From Candidatus Binatia bacterium (GTDB lineage: Bacteria; Desulfobacterota; Binatia; HRBIN30), in NCBI GenBank assembly GCA_026004215.1, contig BPIR01000001.1:124001-188000 (forward strand): a DNA stretch of 64,000 nt, read 5' to 3'. This document shows positions 7,466 through 18,174 of this stretch, in pieces. The first letter of the stretch is position 1. Every line of letters begins with the position of its first letter. The notes beneath the pieces are model-generated. The model did no database searches. It was not told the origin of the DNA and was given only the letters and a program-made list of their open reading frames with translations. The translations under genes were made by a program, and so were the position numbers.

Positions 7466-9913
7466 ATGCTCTTTAGGAACGACAAAAAGGACGGCCCGCT
7501 GATGACGAGGGTCCCATTATTACCGTTACGTGACATTATTGTCTTCCCACACATGGTTGTGCCTCTCTTTGTGGGGCGGCAAAAATCCATTCGGGCCCTC
7601 GAGGAGGCCATGAATGGGTCGAAACTCATTTTGCTGGCAGCACAGCGCGACGCGAAAGTGAACGATCCATCTGAGAGCGACATTTATCCGATGGGGACCA
7701 TCGGCGCGATCGTTCAGATGCTCCGGTTGCCCGATGGAACCGTCAAGGTGTTAATCGAGGGCAAGCGTCGCGCTCGCATCCAGCGTTTTCTACCTGAGGC
7801 TGGCTTTTTGTTGGTGGAGATTGAGGAGGTCGAGGAACGGTGGGAGAAGACAACGGAGATCGAGGCGTTACTTCGCTCGGTAATCTCCACGTTCGAAGTA
7901 TACCTCAAATACAATAAAAAAATCCCGGCCGAAATGTTGAGTTCGGTTGCCTCGATTGACGACCCGTCACGCTTGGCCGACACGATCGTCGCGCATCTCG
8001 GGGTGAAGCTGGAAGATAAGCAAAGTTTGCTGGAAACGGCGGACCCAGCGCAGCGACTGGAAAAGGTACTGGGGCTCTTGCGATCCGAGATCGAGATCCT
8101 CGAGGTCGAAAAGCGCATCCGAACGCGCGTCAAGAAGCAAATGGAGAAGAGCCAAAAAGAGTACTACCTCAACGAACAGATGCGCGCCATCCAAAAAGAG
8201 CTGGGGGAAAAAGACGAGTTTCGAAATGAGATCCAAGAACTGGAGGAGAAAATCAAACAGAAAAAGTTGTCTCCGGAGGCACGCGACAAGGTTGAGAGGG
8301 AGCTGAAAAAGCTGAAGATGATGTCGCCAATGTCCGCGGAGGCGACGGTAGTCCGAAACTACATTGACTGGATCTTGTCCCTACCGTGGAACGAGTACAC
8401 GGAGGATAAACTCGATATCGCGGAGGCAGAAAAGGTTCTCGAGGAGGACCACTACGGACTCGAGAAGGTAAAAGAGAGAATCCTAGAATACCTGGCTGTC
8501 CAAGCTCTGGTGGGACAGACGAACAAAGGTCCGATTTTGTGCTTGGTTGGCCCCCCTGGCGTGGGCAAGACATCGCTGGGAAAGTCTATTGCACGGGCGA
8601 CAGGACGAAAGTTTGTGCGTGTGTCGTTAGGCGGCGTGCGGGACGAGGCGGAGATTCGGGGGCACCGGCGAACCTATATCGGTGCATTGCCGGGGAAGAT
8701 CATTCAGAGCATGAAAAAGGCAGGGTCGTGCAACCCGGTTTTTCTGCTCGACGAAGTCGACAAGATGTCCACGGATTTTCGGGGAGATCCATCGTCTGCG
8801 CTTTTGGAGGTCTTGGATCCTGAGCAAAACTCCGCATTTAACGATCATTACCTGGATGTGGACTACGACTTATCGCGAGTAATGTTCATCACGACGGCCA
8901 ACACCTTGGAGCGGATACCAAGGCCATTGCAAGATCGAATGGAGGTTATTCGCATTCCCGGATACACGGATGTGGAGAAGCTGAACATCGCGAAAAAATA
9001 CTTGGTTCCTAAACAGCGTGAGGCCAACGGGTTGAGTCCCGAAAACCTGGAAATCTCGGACAACGCGCTGTTGGCGATCGTGCATCACTACACAAAGGAA
9101 GCGGGTGTTCGAGGGCTGGAGCGCGAGATCGCGACAATTTGTCGGAAAGCTGCCGTCGAGGTTCTGCGTTTGGGTAAGGGAACGAAGGTCGTGGTCTCCG
9201 CGAAAAACCTGCACAGATTCCTGGGGCCGCCCAAATATCGCTTGAGCAAGGCTGAGGAGCAACATCGCGTTGGTGTGGCGACCGGGCTTGCTTGGACGGA
9301 ATTTGGCGGTGAGCTGCTGGCCATCGAGGTGACTGTAATGCCTGGCAAGGGCAAGTTGATCATCACGGGCCGGCTCGGTGACGTGATGCAGGAGTCTGCG
9401 CAAGCGGCCATGAGCTACGTTCGATCCCGTGCCACCGAGTTGGGTCTGGCCAGCGACTTTTACCAAAATGTGGACGTGCATATCCACGTGCCCGAAGGGG
9501 CCACCCCGAAGGACGGTCCCTCGGCTGGGATTACGATGGCCACAGCCATGGTCTCGGCGTTGACCAAAATTCCGGTGCGCAACGACGTAGCCATGACAGG
9601 CGAGGTTACTTTGCGCGGTCGCGTGCTGCCAATCGGTGGGTTGAAAGAAAAGGTTCTAGCTGCCCATCGGGCTGGAATTGGTGTCGTGCTGATCCCAGAG
9701 GAGAACGAAAAGGACGTACGGGAAATCCCTCCTCAGGTGTTGAGGTCGGTCGTACTGCGACCAGTGAGGCACATGGACGAAGTGCTGCGGCAGGCTTTGG
9801 TGTTGGAAGAGCCCGAGTCTTTCCTCAAGGGCGACTGGTCCGACGGGGTATCTGGGCCTCCATTGAGTCAGGGTAGGGCTGACGCGGTTTTGACTAGCTG
9901 GGCTGTTTCTTGA
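7466..9913 (+). CDS. lon: ATP-dependent protease Lon
   Basis: Single-chain AAA+ serine protease that degrades misfolded and regulatory proteins in the cytoplasm. From ATG 7466 the product is 815 residues: an N-terminal substrate-binding domain beginning [16 protein letters not shown], a coiled-coil middle rich in Lys/Glu, Walker A GPPGVGKT near 362, Walker B LLDEVDK near 427, and the protease domain with the Ser-Lys dyad Ser686 (DGPSAG) and Lys729 (GLKEKV), exactly 43 apart as in E. coli. The frame is open into the clpX end, so the start is uncertain; ATG 7502 is an alternative. About 25 residues after the protease domain are rich in Gly/Ser/Asp and look unstructured. Confidence 0.97.
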   Translation: MLFRNDKKDGPLMTRVPLLPLRDIIVFPHMVVPLFVGRQKSIRALEEAMNGSKLILLAAQRDAKVNDPSESDIYPMGTIGAIVQMLRLPDGTVKVLIEGKRRARIQRFLPEAGFLLVEIEEVEERWEKTTEIEALLRSVISTFEVYLKYNKKIPAEMLSSVASIDDPSRLADTIVAHLGVKLEDKQSLLETADPAQRLEKVLGLLRSEIEILEVEKRIRTRVKKQMEKSQKEYYLNEQMRAIQKELGEKDEFRNEIQELEEKIKQKKLSPEARDKVERELKKLKMMSPMSAEATVVRNYIDWILSLPWNEYTEDKLDIAEAEKVLEEDHYGLEKVKERILEYLAVQALVGQTNKGPILCLVGPPGVGKTSLGKSIARATGRKFVRVSLGGVRDEAEIRGHRRTYIGALPGKIIQSMKKAGSCNPVFLLDEVDKMSTDFRGDPSSALLEVLDPEQNSAFNDHYLDVDYDLSRVMFITTANTLERIPRPLQDRMEVIRIPGYTDVEKLNIAKKYLVPKQREANGLSPENLEISDNALLAIVHHYTKEAGVRGLEREIATICRKAAVEVLRLGKGTKVVVSAKNLHRFLGPPKYRLSKAEEQHRVGVATGLAWTEFGGELLAIEVTVMPGKGKLIITGRLGDVMQESAQAAMSYVRSRATELGLASDFYQNVDVHIHVPEGATPKDGPSAGITMATAMVSALTKIPVRNDVAMTGEVTLRGRVLPIGGLKEKVLAAHRAGIGVVLIPEENEKDVREIPPQVLRSVVLRPVRHMDEVLRQALVLEEPESFLKGDWSDGVSGPPLSQGRADAVLTSWAVS

Positions 9914-9938
9914 CACGCCCGGCGCAGCAGACTAAGCA
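9910..9938 (+). promoter_or_regulatory. Possible promoter for the HU gene
   Basis: A perfect -35 hexamer TTGACA at 9910-9915 begins inside the last codons of lon. With a 17-base spacer the -10 would be TAAGCA (9933-9938), which matches the consensus poorly. The position, 34 bases before the HU start, is sensible. Confidence 0.25.
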
Positions 9939-9971
9939 TGGCAACCTTGCCTTGATTACAGGGGAGTGCCC

Positions 9972-10250
9972 ATGACAAAGGCGGAGCTCATTGAGTCGGT
10001 TGCCAGTAAAGTGGACCTTCCGCGAGCACTGGCTGAAAAAGTGGTGAACGTTGTGTTTGACGACATTGTCGCGGCCTTACGACAAGGGGAGAAGGTAAAC
10101 ATATCCGGATTTGGCACGTTTGCCGTAGCGATTCGCAAGGCTAGAACAGGTCGAAACCCCAAGACTGGCGAAACAATCGAGATCGGTTCCTCGAAATCGG
10201 CCAAGTTTAAAGCGGGGAAGCAACTGCGAGATTCGCTGAACAATCCTTAG
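9972..10250 (+). CDS. hup: HU-family DNA-binding protein
   Basis: Histone-like DNA-bending protein of the HU/IHF family. The 92-residue length is typical. The dimerising N-terminal helices (TKAELIESVASKV), the GFGTF turn at about 48-52 and the beta-arm segment RTGRNPKTGETIEI that grips the minor groove are all present. RNPKTGE favours HU over sequence-specific IHF subunits, but the paralogue cannot be fixed from sequence alone. ATG 9972 has GGGGAG five bases upstream. HU next to lon is a common arrangement. Confidence 0.93.
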   Translation: MTKAELIESVASKVDLPRALAEKVVNVVFDDIVAALRQGEKVNISGFGTFAVAIRKARTGRNPKTGETIEIGSSKSAKFKAGKQLRDSLNNP

Positions 10251-10333
10251 CGCTCGGGGAGCACAGTGAGCGACCTTGCGGGATTGGGGACCGTCGACAG
10301 TTGGAAGAAATAGTGAAGTAGCTTGATGTGCTC

Positions 10334-10405
10334 GGGCGGTTAGCTCAGCGGGAGAGCATCGGCCTTACAAGCCGGGGGTCATCCGTTCAAATCGGATACC
10401 GCCCA
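10334..10405 (+). tRNA. tRNA-Val (anticodon UAC)
   Basis: Acceptor stem GGGCGGT/ACCGCCC, anticodon arm TCGGC-CTTACAA-GCCGG (anticodon TAC) and T arm with GTTCAAATC. No encoded CCA. It is 30 bases upstream of tRNA-Asp, probably in one transcript. Confidence 0.94.
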
Positions 10406-10435
10406 GGTCAGTGTATCGTTTTTGCATTCACGTTT

Positions 10436-10510
<75 letters not shown>

Positions 10511-10562
10511 TTTCTTTGTTAGAGCGACCGCAAGACCATCCGAATTAGGTGCGAGGTTACTT

Positions 10563-11024
10563 ATGCGGAAAACGGTTGTGGTGAATAGAGAGGATGCTTT
10601 GGCCCAACGAGGCTGGGTGTTGATCGATGCCAAGGGCCAGGTTCTCGGAAGAGTGGCGAGCGCCGCGGCCCAAGTTGTTCGGGGCAAGCACAAGCCGACT
10701 TTCCAGCCTTGGGAGGATGTGGGTGACTTTGTGGTCATTATTAACGCGGCTGAAGTGCGGCTGACGGGTTCGAAGTGGCGCAAAAAGGAATACATTCGCC
10801 ATACGGGGTACCCTGGGGGTGTGCGCGTACGTACCGCGCTTGAGCAGAAGACGATTGCTCCGGAAGAAATGTTGCGGCGGGCTATTGTTGGAATGCTCCC
10901 CAAAAACCGCCTCGGCCATCAATTGGCGACGAAAGTCAAGATTTATCCTGGGCCCTCGCATCCGCACGAGGCTCAGCGGCCGGTGGTGTTGTCTCTGAGC
11001 GTCCAGAGGAGGGTGGGAGAATGA
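10563..11024 (+). CDS. rplM: Large-subunit ribosomal protein uL13
   Basis: Early-assembling 50S protein that binds 23S rRNA. The 153-residue product has the family landmarks: [16 protein letters not shown] near the N-terminus, [10 protein letters not shown] at about 41-50, [16 protein letters not shown] at about 71-86 and [14 protein letters not shown] at about 127-140. It is paired with rpsI, the near-universal partner, with a 4-base ATGA overlap, so the two are translationally coupled. Confidence 0.97.
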   Translation: MRKTVVVNREDALAQRGWVLIDAKGQVLGRVASAAAQVVRGKHKPTFQPWEDVGDFVVIINAAEVRLTGSKWRKKEYIRHTGYPGGVRVRTALEQKTIAPEEMLRRAIVGMLPKNRLGHQLATKVKIYPGPSHPHEAQRPVVLSLSVQRRVGE

Positions 11025-11416
11025 CGGAAGGCGTACGGTTCTCGGCTACCGGGCGGCGAAAGACGGCCGTTGCCCGCGTGTTCCTGCTTCCAGGGCAGGG
11101 TAAGGTTCTTGTCAACGGCCGACCCTGGGAGCAGTACTTTCCACGGCCAACATCGAGGATGATCATCCTCCAACCGCTCGAACTTACGGAGACACTGGGG
11201 CAGTTCGACGTCGTGGTGAACGTTCGCGGCGGAGGGCTCGCTGCGCAAGCTGAAGCCGTGCGTCATGGTATAACGCGTGCGTTGATTGCTTCCAATCAAG
11301 ACTTTCGGCCGGTGCTAAAGAAGGCTGGGTTCGTGACTCGGGATCCGCGCGAGGTCGAGCGGAAAAAGTACGGGCGTCATAAGGCCAGAAAGCGGCCACA
11401 GTACTCGAAGCGCTAG
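11021..11416 (+). CDS. rpsI: Small-subunit ribosomal protein uS9
   Basis: 30S protein whose C-terminal tail reaches the P-site tRNA. The 131-residue product starts [14 protein letters not shown] and ends in the conserved basic tail [19 protein letters not shown], with the final Lys-Arg that touches the tRNA anticodon stem. [15 protein letters not shown] at about 66-80 is the family core. The start overlaps the rplM stop. Its TAG stop shares a CTAG with the stop of lptG on the other strand. Confidence 0.97.
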   Translation: MTEGVRFSATGRRKTAVARVFLLPGQGKVLVNGRPWEQYFPRPTSRMIILQPLELTETLGQFDVVVNVRGGGLAAQAEAVRHGITRALIASNQDFRPVLKKAGFVTRDPREVERKKYGRHKARKRPQYSKR

Positions 11417-12582
11417 GGTGGATCGGGCAAGACGGCCGTTTTGAAAAACAGGAAGGCGCAGCCCACGGCCGCGTAGATCGCATTCGTAACCCAGGCAGCA
11501 AACAACGGGGACAACGTTCCTGCTTGTCCGAGCGAAGACGCGAGGCCAAGCAGGAGCCAGTAGGCAAAGCCAAGAAACGCACTGGCCACCAAGGTATGAC
11601 TGATCTGGTACGGCTGCTGCAAGCGTAGGTTCAGCGGCAGCAACGCCAATGCAAGAGCAAGGGGGGCAAAAGGCAATGCTGTTTTCAGGTAGAGCTCAAC
11701 CGACAGGCGTGTCGTGGGGAGCCCTAGGCTCTTGAGCAGCGCGCGTTGGCGCCACATATCGTGTAGCGACAGCTCTTCCGGTTCCCGTTGAACCTCGGCA
11801 AATTCCTCGAAGTCTCCCTGGAGGGTTGGCTGAGCTGCTTGTTGCCCGCTGTCTTCATCCCCGTTGCGCAGAGCAGGAAAAACCTCTCGGCTGCCGCCTG
11901 GGCTGATCCAGCCAGACGGGGTCCATCGTAGCTCGGGGAAATAAGTGACCCTCGACAAGGTGAAATCGGATCCCAGCTCGTAGGTCGTTACGCCCAAAAG
12001 GCTTTTGGCGGCGCGGTCGACATAGGCGACGTGGTAGATTCCCATAGGCCCGCGGAACCAGATCTCGCGCTCTGCCAGAATGTTTCTACGATCACGCTTC
12101 TTGATTTCTCGCAGATTGATCTCTTGGGCAGACCGCAGCGAGGGAGGAACGACGATTTCTCCCCACAGAAATGCGATCACGCTCACGACCATGGCAGCTG
12201 CTATCATCGGAGCGGCAATCTGGCGGGGCCCGATACCGAGGGCATTAAGAGCTATGATCTCGCGGTGGCGATGGCGCTGGACGAGCACGCTCAGGAGTGC
12301 GATCGTCACGGCTGCGGGCAAAGTTTGGTAGACCACGAGCGGTAGCTTGTAGGCAAAGTAGCGGGCGACCACGCTGGTCGGAATATCGTTTGTCAGCACC
12401 ACATCGAGACGCTCGAAGAAGTCCACTAGAATGTAAAGTGCGGCCACGCCGAACTGGATGGCCAGGAGCGCGACCAAAAACTCTGAAATCAAAGACTTTG
12501 TTATGGTTTTGCCCAGCACGCGTGGTTCACCCCGAGTTACCGCACCGTCACTGATTCGTTTGGTCTGCTGGGGCCGCCCCAA
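11413..12582 (-). CDS. lptG: LPS export permease, LptG-type (YjgP/YjgQ family)
   Basis: Inner-membrane subunit that, with LptF and the ATPase LptB, lifts lipopolysaccharide out of the membrane onto the periplasmic bridge. The 389-residue product shows the family plan: two or three N-terminal membrane segments (about 28-125), a large periplasmic beta-jellyroll middle, then three C-terminal segments from about 305 to the end. The periplasmic insert contains a hydrophilic Glu/Gln-rich stretch. LptF versus LptG is assigned by order, since the paralogue at 12814-13971 lies upstream. The first 20 residues are polar and the true start may lie downstream. The stop codon overlaps that of rpsI. Confidence 0.82.
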   Translation of the reverse strand: MGRPQQTKRISDGAVTRGEPRVLGKTITKSLISEFLVALLAIQFGVAALYILVDFFERLDVVLTNDIPTSVVARYFAYKLPLVVYQTLPAAVTIALLSVLVQRHRHREIIALNALGIGPRQIAAPMIAAAMVVSVIAFLWGEIVVPPSLRSAQEINLREIKKRDRRNILAEREIWFRGPMGIYHVAYVDRAAKSLLGVTTYELGSDFTLSRVTYFPELRWTPSGWISPGGSREVFPALRNGDEDSGQQAAQPTLQGDFEEFAEVQREPEELSLHDMWRQRALLKSLGLPTTRLSVELYLKTALPFAPLALALALLPLNLRLQQPYQISHTLVASAFLGFAYWLLLGLASSLGQAGTLSPLFAAWVTNAIYAAVGCAFLFFKTAVLPDPP

Positions 12583-12764
12583 AATCGCGGAAGGATCCCT
12601 GAGGGGACAGCGGAGCCGACAAACCGCATTTTTTGCTCTGGATCATCTCTTGCGGGCTAGCTGGAGAGGACCGAGCTCTTGAGGAACCCACTCCCTCCTG
12701 AGAAATTGGCTGTGGGAAAAATCCGTTAGGCGCATTATTTGTACGCAAACTGACCGGTGGCATA

Positions 12765-12787
12765 GTCCTGCCTCAAAGGGGGAGGAC
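12765..12787 (-). promoter_or_regulatory. Hairpin between lptF and lptG
   Basis: GTCCT-g-CCTC, a four-base loop AAAG and a complementary right arm form a 9-bp stem with one bulge, about 27 bases beyond the lptF stop on the minus strand. No T-run follows on that strand, so it is at best a weak terminator, attenuator or processing site. A 10-bp palindrome AGTCATGACT (12803-12812) lies between it and the lptF stop. Confidence 0.3.
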
Positions 12788-12813
12788 AGAGGCCGCAAGC
12801 ATAGTCATGACTG

Positions 12814-13971
12814 TCAGGTGCGAAGACGAGCTTCATGGCCGCTTGCAACGGTAGCCGACGACTTGGGCCATAGCGCCAGTGCCACCAATATGAACAGCGT
12901 GTTCGGAACCCAAGCCAGTGCCGCCGCATACTTGGCCGACTCGATTTCCTGTGCCATCGATTCAGCAAGACCGGCGAGGAGGTAGTACGCCAAAAAGCAG
13001 CTGGTGGAAATCACGGCGCCGCCAGTCGGGGAGATACGCCGTCGAACCGAGCACGAAAGCGCAAACAGTCCGAAAACTACACAGCTCGCCGGCAAGGCGA
13101 AGCGGCTGCTTAGTTCGAGGGCAAAGAGACCGGTTTGACGACCGGGTCGCGAGTTTTGAACCAAGTGAAGCAGAGTCATACTGGAAGCCGCCTTGGGGTC
13201 GATCTCCGTAGCGGTGCTTCTCGTCGTGCTGCCAGCCAGTGATTCCGTTAGGTTCCAGTCCAAAGTCCTAAAGGAGCTGGCTTCGTAGGTATTTTCCCCA
13301 CCGGACCGAGTGAAGATCGTGCCGTCGCCCAGTCGCAAAATCGTGGCACTTCCGGGTCGCTCTTGAGGCACCAAGTGCCCGAATTTCGCGACAATAATGG
13401 TGGCGTTTCGCTGGCCGCCGCGGGTGTCCGCCACGAATATGCCCTCGAGTGCTTGGCCGCGGTCCATAATCTTATTAATGTAAATGATGATGCCTGGGAT
13501 TCGATCGAAAAACACTTGTTCCTCGAACGCAGCGCTCGCCCGCCGAAGCGATAGGTTTTCGAGGAAATGTACAACGGTTTCGCGGCTGGCTGGACGGAGC
13601 AGAAACGAAACGACGCCAGTACAAATTGCAGCGATCCCCGCGATCCAGAGTACCGGCCTCAAAAAGGCAAAGGGTCCTAGGCCGCAAGCCTGTGCACCCA
13701 ATAGTTCCCCGTCAATCGTGAGGCGGCTGAGTGTTAGGAACGTGCCGAGCAAAACCCCCATCGGGAGGGCAAACTCGAGGAAAGACGGTGCGAAGAGGCC
13801 TACGAGTGACAACATTTCAGAAGTCGCCAGCCCCCGGTTAATCAACAAGCCAATAATTTTTACGAGTCGCGATACGAGCAAGATTCCACCGAGGGTGAGG
13901 ATGCTAGCAACGGTGGGCCTGAGGAGTTCCAGGAAGATGTATCGGTGAAAGATCGCCACGAGTTTTCTCAA
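12814..13971 (-). CDS. lptF: LPS export permease, LptF-type (YjgP/YjgQ family)
   Basis: Partner of LptG in the LptB2FG exporter. The 385-residue product opens with MRKLVAIFHRYIFLELLRPTV, the short cytoplasmic helix and first membrane segment typical of LptF, followed by two further N-terminal segments to about 120, a periplasmic domain of some 150 residues and three C-terminal segments; the last residues are basic. It precedes lptG in transcription order but a 231-base gap with a hairpin separates them, whereas the pair often overlaps in proteobacteria. Its 5' end overlaps the rlmB-like 5' end by 27 bases in divergent orientation. Confidence 0.85.
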   Translation of the reverse strand: MRKLVAIFHRYIFLELLRPTVASILTLGGILLVSRLVKIIGLLINRGLATSEMLSLVGLFAPSFLEFALPMGVLLGTFLTLSRLTIDGELLGAQACGLGPFAFLRPVLWIAGIAAICTGVVSFLLRPASRETVVHFLENLSLRRASAAFEEQVFFDRIPGIIIYINKIMDRGQALEGIFVADTRGGQRNATIIVAKFGHLVPQERPGSATILRLGDGTIFTRSGGENTYEASSFRTLDWNLTESLAGSTTRSTATEIDPKAASSMTLLHLVQNSRPGRQTGLFALELSSRFALPASCVVFGLFALSCSVRRRISPTGGAVISTSCFLAYYLLAGLAESMAQEIESAKYAAALAWVPNTLFILVALALWPKSSATVASGHEARLRT

Positions 13972-14742
13972 TTAGCTGGGCGCCGGCCAGAAGGGAACAT
14001 TAGCCCGAAAGGCGCGTGTTGGCTGTATTCGCGGCATGCCGTGGAAGCGTGGTTAAAGGTCGATCCGTCCCGCATCCTGGAGATCCAGGTGGTTAAAAAA
14101 GGGGGGACCGCCAGGGAAAACACGGCCTATGAGCTTGCGCGAAGATGCGGTGTTGCCGTAAAACACGTTGATCTGAGTGTCGCGCGAGGAGACTCCGAGT
14201 TTGTTGAGGCAGGCTGGCGCGCGCGAGTAACGCCGTTCCCTTATCGTTCGCTCTCGGACTTGTTTCGGCGGTTCGGGCCGTCTCTGCTGGTTGTGTTGGA
14301 CCACGTCCAGGACCCGCGCAACCTGGGCGCGGTCGCGCGGAGCGCCGCAGCTGCGGGGGTAACGGGGTTGATTATCCCGAAAGACAGAGCTGCGTCAGTG
14401 ACTCCGGTCGTAGAGGCGACTGCTGCAGGAGCGTGCGCTTACCTCCAAGTTGCCCGTGTCGTGAATTTACGGCGAGCCTTGCTCGAAATCAGGCAAGCTG
14501 GGTACTGGATTGTCGGGCTGGATGTCCACTGTGCGAACTCGATCTTTAAGACAATGCTTCCAGACCGGTTAGCCCTTGTGGTGGGAGGCGAACAAGGCTT
14601 GTCTCGTCTTGTGCGAGAGAACGTCGATGAACTGGTTGTGATCCCCACGGACCCCCGAGTGGAGTCGTTAAATGTATCCGTTGCGACGAGCATCGCCTGT
14701 TTCTGGTGGTTCAAGGACCGTGTCGGAGCCTTGACAGGATAA
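13945..14742 (+). CDS. rlmB: SpoU-family RNA 2'-O-methyltransferase (RlmB-like)
   Basis: SPOUT-class enzyme; the closest family is RlmB, which methylates the ribose of G2251 in 23S rRNA. The 265-residue product has a substrate-binding N-terminal domain beginning near LYSRHAVEAWL and the three SpoU motifs: DPRNLGAVARSA near 125, LVVGGEQGL near 210 and IPTDPRVESLNVSVATSI near 233, the last forming the knot that holds S-adenosylmethionine. The specific target is inferred. The GTG at 13945 has AGGAAG upstream; no later start suits the domain. The first 27 bases overlap the divergent lptF. Confidence 0.82.
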   Translation: MKDRHEFSQLAGRRPEGNISPKGACWLYSRHAVEAWLKVDPSRILEIQVVKKGGTARENTAYELARRCGVAVKHVDLSVARGDSEFVEAGWRARVTPFPYRSLSDLFRRFGPSLLVVLDHVQDPRNLGAVARSAAAAGVTGLIIPKDRAASVTPVVEATAAGACAYLQVARVVNLRRALLEIRQAGYWIVGLDVHCANSIFKTMLPDRLALVVGGEQGLSRLVRENVDELVVIPTDPRVESLNVSVATSIACFWWFKDRVGALTG

Positions 14743-14759
14743 ACCGCGTCGGGTAGACA
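14731..14759 (+). promoter_or_regulatory. Possible promoter of the tRNA-tuf operon
   Basis: TTGACA (14731-14736), a 17-base spacer and TAGACA (14754-14759) give a perfect -35 and a partial -10. It lies across the stop of the rlmB-like gene, about 110 bases before the first tRNA of the thr-tyr-gly-thr-tuf group. Confidence 0.35.
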
Positions 14760-14869
14760 GGCTTCTTTGCATTTTATTCGAAATGGGGCGTGACAACCAC
14801 CGGCGTAAGTGCCTGCGAGATGCGGATTCGTGATGAGCGTTGCCAGCAGTACGACAAGCAAGAAAGGAG

Positions 14870-14942
14870 GCCGATGTAGCTCAACTGGAAGAGCAACTGA
14901 CTTGTAATCAGTAGGTTGCCAGTTCGAGTCTGGCCATCGGCT
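14870..14942 (+). tRNA. tRNA-Thr (anticodon UGU)
   Basis: Acceptor stem GCCGATG/CATCGGC, anticodon arm ACTGA-CTTGTAA-TCAGT (anticodon TGT) and a T arm containing GTTCGAGTC. First of four tRNAs in front of tuf, in the same order as thrU-tyrU-glyT-thrT-tufB of E. coli. Confidence 0.95.
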
Positions 14943-14955
14943 CTTTTATGGCTAC

Positions 14956-15038
<83 letters not shown>

Positions 15039-15111
15039 TGCTAAACAGCGTGACGATCTGGGAGCGCCATTCGTAGTCGTGAGATGGGTTCAGCTGCGGT
15101 AATGACAGTTA

Positions 15112-15184
15112 GCGGGAGTAGCTCAGTTGGCAGAGCATCAGCCTTCCAAGCTGAGGGTCGCGGGTTCGAATCCCGTTTCCCGCT
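15112..15184 (+). tRNA. tRNA-Gly (anticodon UCC)
   Basis: Acceptor stem GCGGGAG/TTCCCGC with one G-U pair, anticodon arm TCAGC-CTTCCAA-GCTGA (anticodon TCC, reads GGA and GGG) and T arm CGGGTTCGAATCCCG. The discriminator is T. GGG is heavily used in the tuf gene that follows. Confidence 0.95.
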
Positions 15185-15263
15185 CTTTTGGGCTGGGCAT
15201 CACGTAAGGCGGTGGCGGGTTGCAAATGATTGTTTTGTCTTAGCGATTGACTGAAGGGCGCCG

Positions 15264-15337
15264 GCCCAGGTAGCTCAGTCGGTTAGAGCACCTCCTTGGT
15301 AAGGAGGAGGTCGGCGGTTCGATTCCGCTCCTGGGCT
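15264..15337 (+). tRNA. tRNA-Thr (anticodon GGU)
   Basis: Acceptor stem GCCCAGG/CCTGGGC, anticodon arm CCTCC-TTGGTAA-GGAGG (anticodon GGT, reads ACC and ACU) and a T arm with GGTTCGATTCC. Last tRNA before tuf, 87 bases upstream of its start. Confidence 0.95.
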
Positions 15338-15413
15338 TCCGTCGCCGCGGCTGGGGGAACAGCTGGCATTTGACCTTTGTCGAGTCATTCATGACATATC
15401 GAAGTAGGCAGCA

Positions 15414-16615
<1,202 letters not shown>

Positions 16616-16639
16616 GTACGGATCTAGGTAGGGCTAACG

Positions 16640-16792
16640 ATGCGTGAGCTGATTTCCCTGCAATGCGAGCAGTGTAAGCGCAAAAACTATACGACGACGA
16701 AGAACAAAAAGACCATGACGGAAAAGCTCGCACTGAAAAAGTTTTGCCGTTTTTGCCGTGGGCATACGGTGCACAGGGAGGCCAAGATCTAG
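16640..16792 (+). CDS. rpmG: Large-subunit ribosomal protein bL33
   Basis: Small 50S protein near the E site. The 50-residue product, MRELISLQCEQCKRKNY and so on to HREAKI, carries two C-x-x-C pairs (CEQC at 9-12 and CRFC at 36-39), so it is the zinc-binding form. It lies between tuf and tRNA-Trp, its usual place upstream of secE. Confidence 0.95.
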   Translation: MRELISLQCEQCKRKNYTTTKNKKTMTEKLALKKFCRFCRGHTVHREAKI

Positions 16793-16814
16793 CGAAGCTC
16801 TTCTTCCCTTTTGG

Positions 16815-16888
16815 GGGTCAGTAGCTCGAATTGGCAGAGCACCGGACTCCAAATCCGGGGGTTGCAGGTTCGAATCCTGCCTGACCCG
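16815..16888 (+). tRNA. tRNA-Trp (anticodon CCA)
   Basis: Acceptor stem GGGTCAG/CTGACCC with discriminator G, anticodon arm CCGGA-CTCCAAA-TCCGG (anticodon CCA) and T arm GCAGGTTCGAATCCTGC. It lies between rpmG and secE, the widely conserved position. Confidence 0.95.
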
Positions 16889-16948
16889 CGTGGCTTGCGT
16901 GAGGTTCGTTGCAACAAATCGACTGTACGAAAGAGGGTAGTTCGACAA

Positions 16949-17155
16949 ATGATTGCGAGGCTCCGTGAGGGCCTATCGAGGGTAGTCACGTTTCTTTCTG
17001 AGGTGCAGGCTGAGTTGGCAAAGGTACATTGGCCAAGCCGCAGGGAAACATACGCCGCGACGGTCGTCGTGATCACCATATCCCTCATAATGGCGATCTA
17101 CTTGGGCGCGGTGGACCTAGCCATCTCAGCGCTGATTCAAGCTGTCCTACAGTGA
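16949..17155 (+). CDS. secE: Preprotein translocase subunit SecE
   Basis: Clamp subunit of the SecYEG channel in the inner membrane. The 68-residue product is the short one-span form: an amphipathic N-terminal helix containing the signature ELAKVHWPSRRET at about 25-37, then one membrane segment (AATVVVITISLIMAIYLGAV). The frame continues open to the left across tRNA-Trp, so the start is set at ATG 16949; GAGGG lies 11 bases upstream. nusG follows after 4 bases. Confidence 0.95.
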   Translation: MIARLREGLSRVVTFLSEVQAELAKVHWPSRRETYAATVVVITISLIMAIYLGAVDLAISALIQAVLQ

Positions 17156-17159
17156 GACT

Positions 17160-17699
17160 ATGGCAAAGCAGTGGTATGCGGTCCAGACTTACTCTGGGCA
17201 AGAGCATAAGGCCAAGGCGGCGTTGGAAGAGAGGATTCGCTCTTTAGGCAAGATTGCCGACTTTGGTGATATCCTTGTTCCCCAAGAGAGGGTGGTGGAA
17301 CTTGTGAAAGGTCGGAAGAAGACCTCAGCACGCAAGTTTTTCCCGGGGTATATTTTGGTCGAAATGGAAATGAATGATGAGAACTGGCAACTGGTCCGCG
17401 CGACACCTAAGATAATCGGATTTGTTGGAGGCGACGAGAGTGGACGTAATCCTCCCCCGTTGCGCCCGGAAGAGGTGCAAGAAATTGCAGCGCAGATGCG
17501 TGAGGGGGCGGCCCGTCCACGGCCGAAAGTCCAGTTCCAGGTCGGAGATACGGTAAAGGTGAAGGACGGTCCTTTTCAAGACTTCACGGGTACGGTGGAA
17601 GAGGTCAAGTTGGACAAGGGAAAGCTTAGGGTGTTGGTCAACATGTTTGGTCGATCGACTCCCGTTGAACTGGATTTTGGGCAAGTGGAGAAGGCTTAA
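17160..17699 (+). CDS. nusG: Transcription termination/antitermination protein NusG
   Basis: Binds RNA polymerase, reduces pausing and links it to Rho or to uS10 of the leading ribosome. The 179-residue product has the NGN domain (starting [17 protein letters not shown], with the [10 protein letters not shown] strand near 59-69) and the C-terminal KOW domain ([21 protein letters not shown] near 128-148). The length matches the simple two-domain form without insertions. The secE-nusG-rplKAJL-rpoBC order is canonical. Confidence 0.97.
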   Translation: MAKQWYAVQTYSGQEHKAKAALEERIRSLGKIADFGDILVPQERVVELVKGRKKTSARKFFPGYILVEMEMNDENWQLVRATPKIIGFVGGDESGRNPPPLRPEEVQEIAAQMREGAARPRPKVQFQVGDTVKVKDGPFQDFTGTVEEVKLDKGKLRVLVNMFGRSTPVELDFGQVEKA

Positions 17700-17737
17700 G
17701 TGTCAATCCTGCGGTTGCACAGAGAAGGGGTGGAGCA

Positions 17738-18160
17738 GTGAAAAAGGTGATCGGTCAAATCAAGCTGCAAATACCGGCGGGTCAGGCAACCCCAAGTCCG
17801 CCAGTCGGCCCGGCTTTAGGCCAACGCGGCGTAAATATCATGGAGTTCTGCAAGGCCTTTAATGCCCAAACTCAGCATCAGCAGGGGCTAATCATTCCTG
17901 TGGTAATCACTGTTTACGCAGACCGGTCCTTTACCTTTGTCACTAAGACCCCGCCGGCATCGATCTTGCTCAAGCGAGCAGCAGGGGTGGAGAAAGGATC
18001 TCCCGAGCCAAACAAGCGTAAGGTCGGGCGAGTCACTAAGGCGCAAGTGCGGGAGATCGCCGAAATGAAGATGCCAGACCTGACCGCGTTTTCTTTGGAC
18101 GCGGCGATACGAACGATTGAGGGTACGGCACGGAGTATGGGCATCGAGGTCGTGGACTAA
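17738..18160 (+). CDS. rplK: Large-subunit ribosomal protein uL11
   Basis: Forms the GTPase-associated centre of the 50S subunit with 23S rRNA and the L10-L12 stalk. The 140-residue product begins [20 protein letters not shown] with the proline-bearing N-terminal domain, and [19 protein letters not shown] follows. The C-terminal rRNA-binding domain includes [10 protein letters not shown]. The start is GTG with AAGGGG seven bases upstream. Confidence 0.97.
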   Translation: MKKVIGQIKLQIPAGQATPSPPVGPALGQRGVNIMEFCKAFNAQTQHQQGLIIPVVITVYADRSFTFVTKTPPASILLKRAAGVEKGSPEPNKRKVGRVTKAQVREIAEMKMPDLTAFSLDAAIRTIEGTARSMGIEVVD

Positions 18161-18174
18161 GTTGAGGGTGATGC

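Noticed and set aside
12548..12763. Possible small gene between lptF and lptG
   Set aside because: The 71-codon frame has no similarity I recognise, no binding site and overlaps the lptG start.
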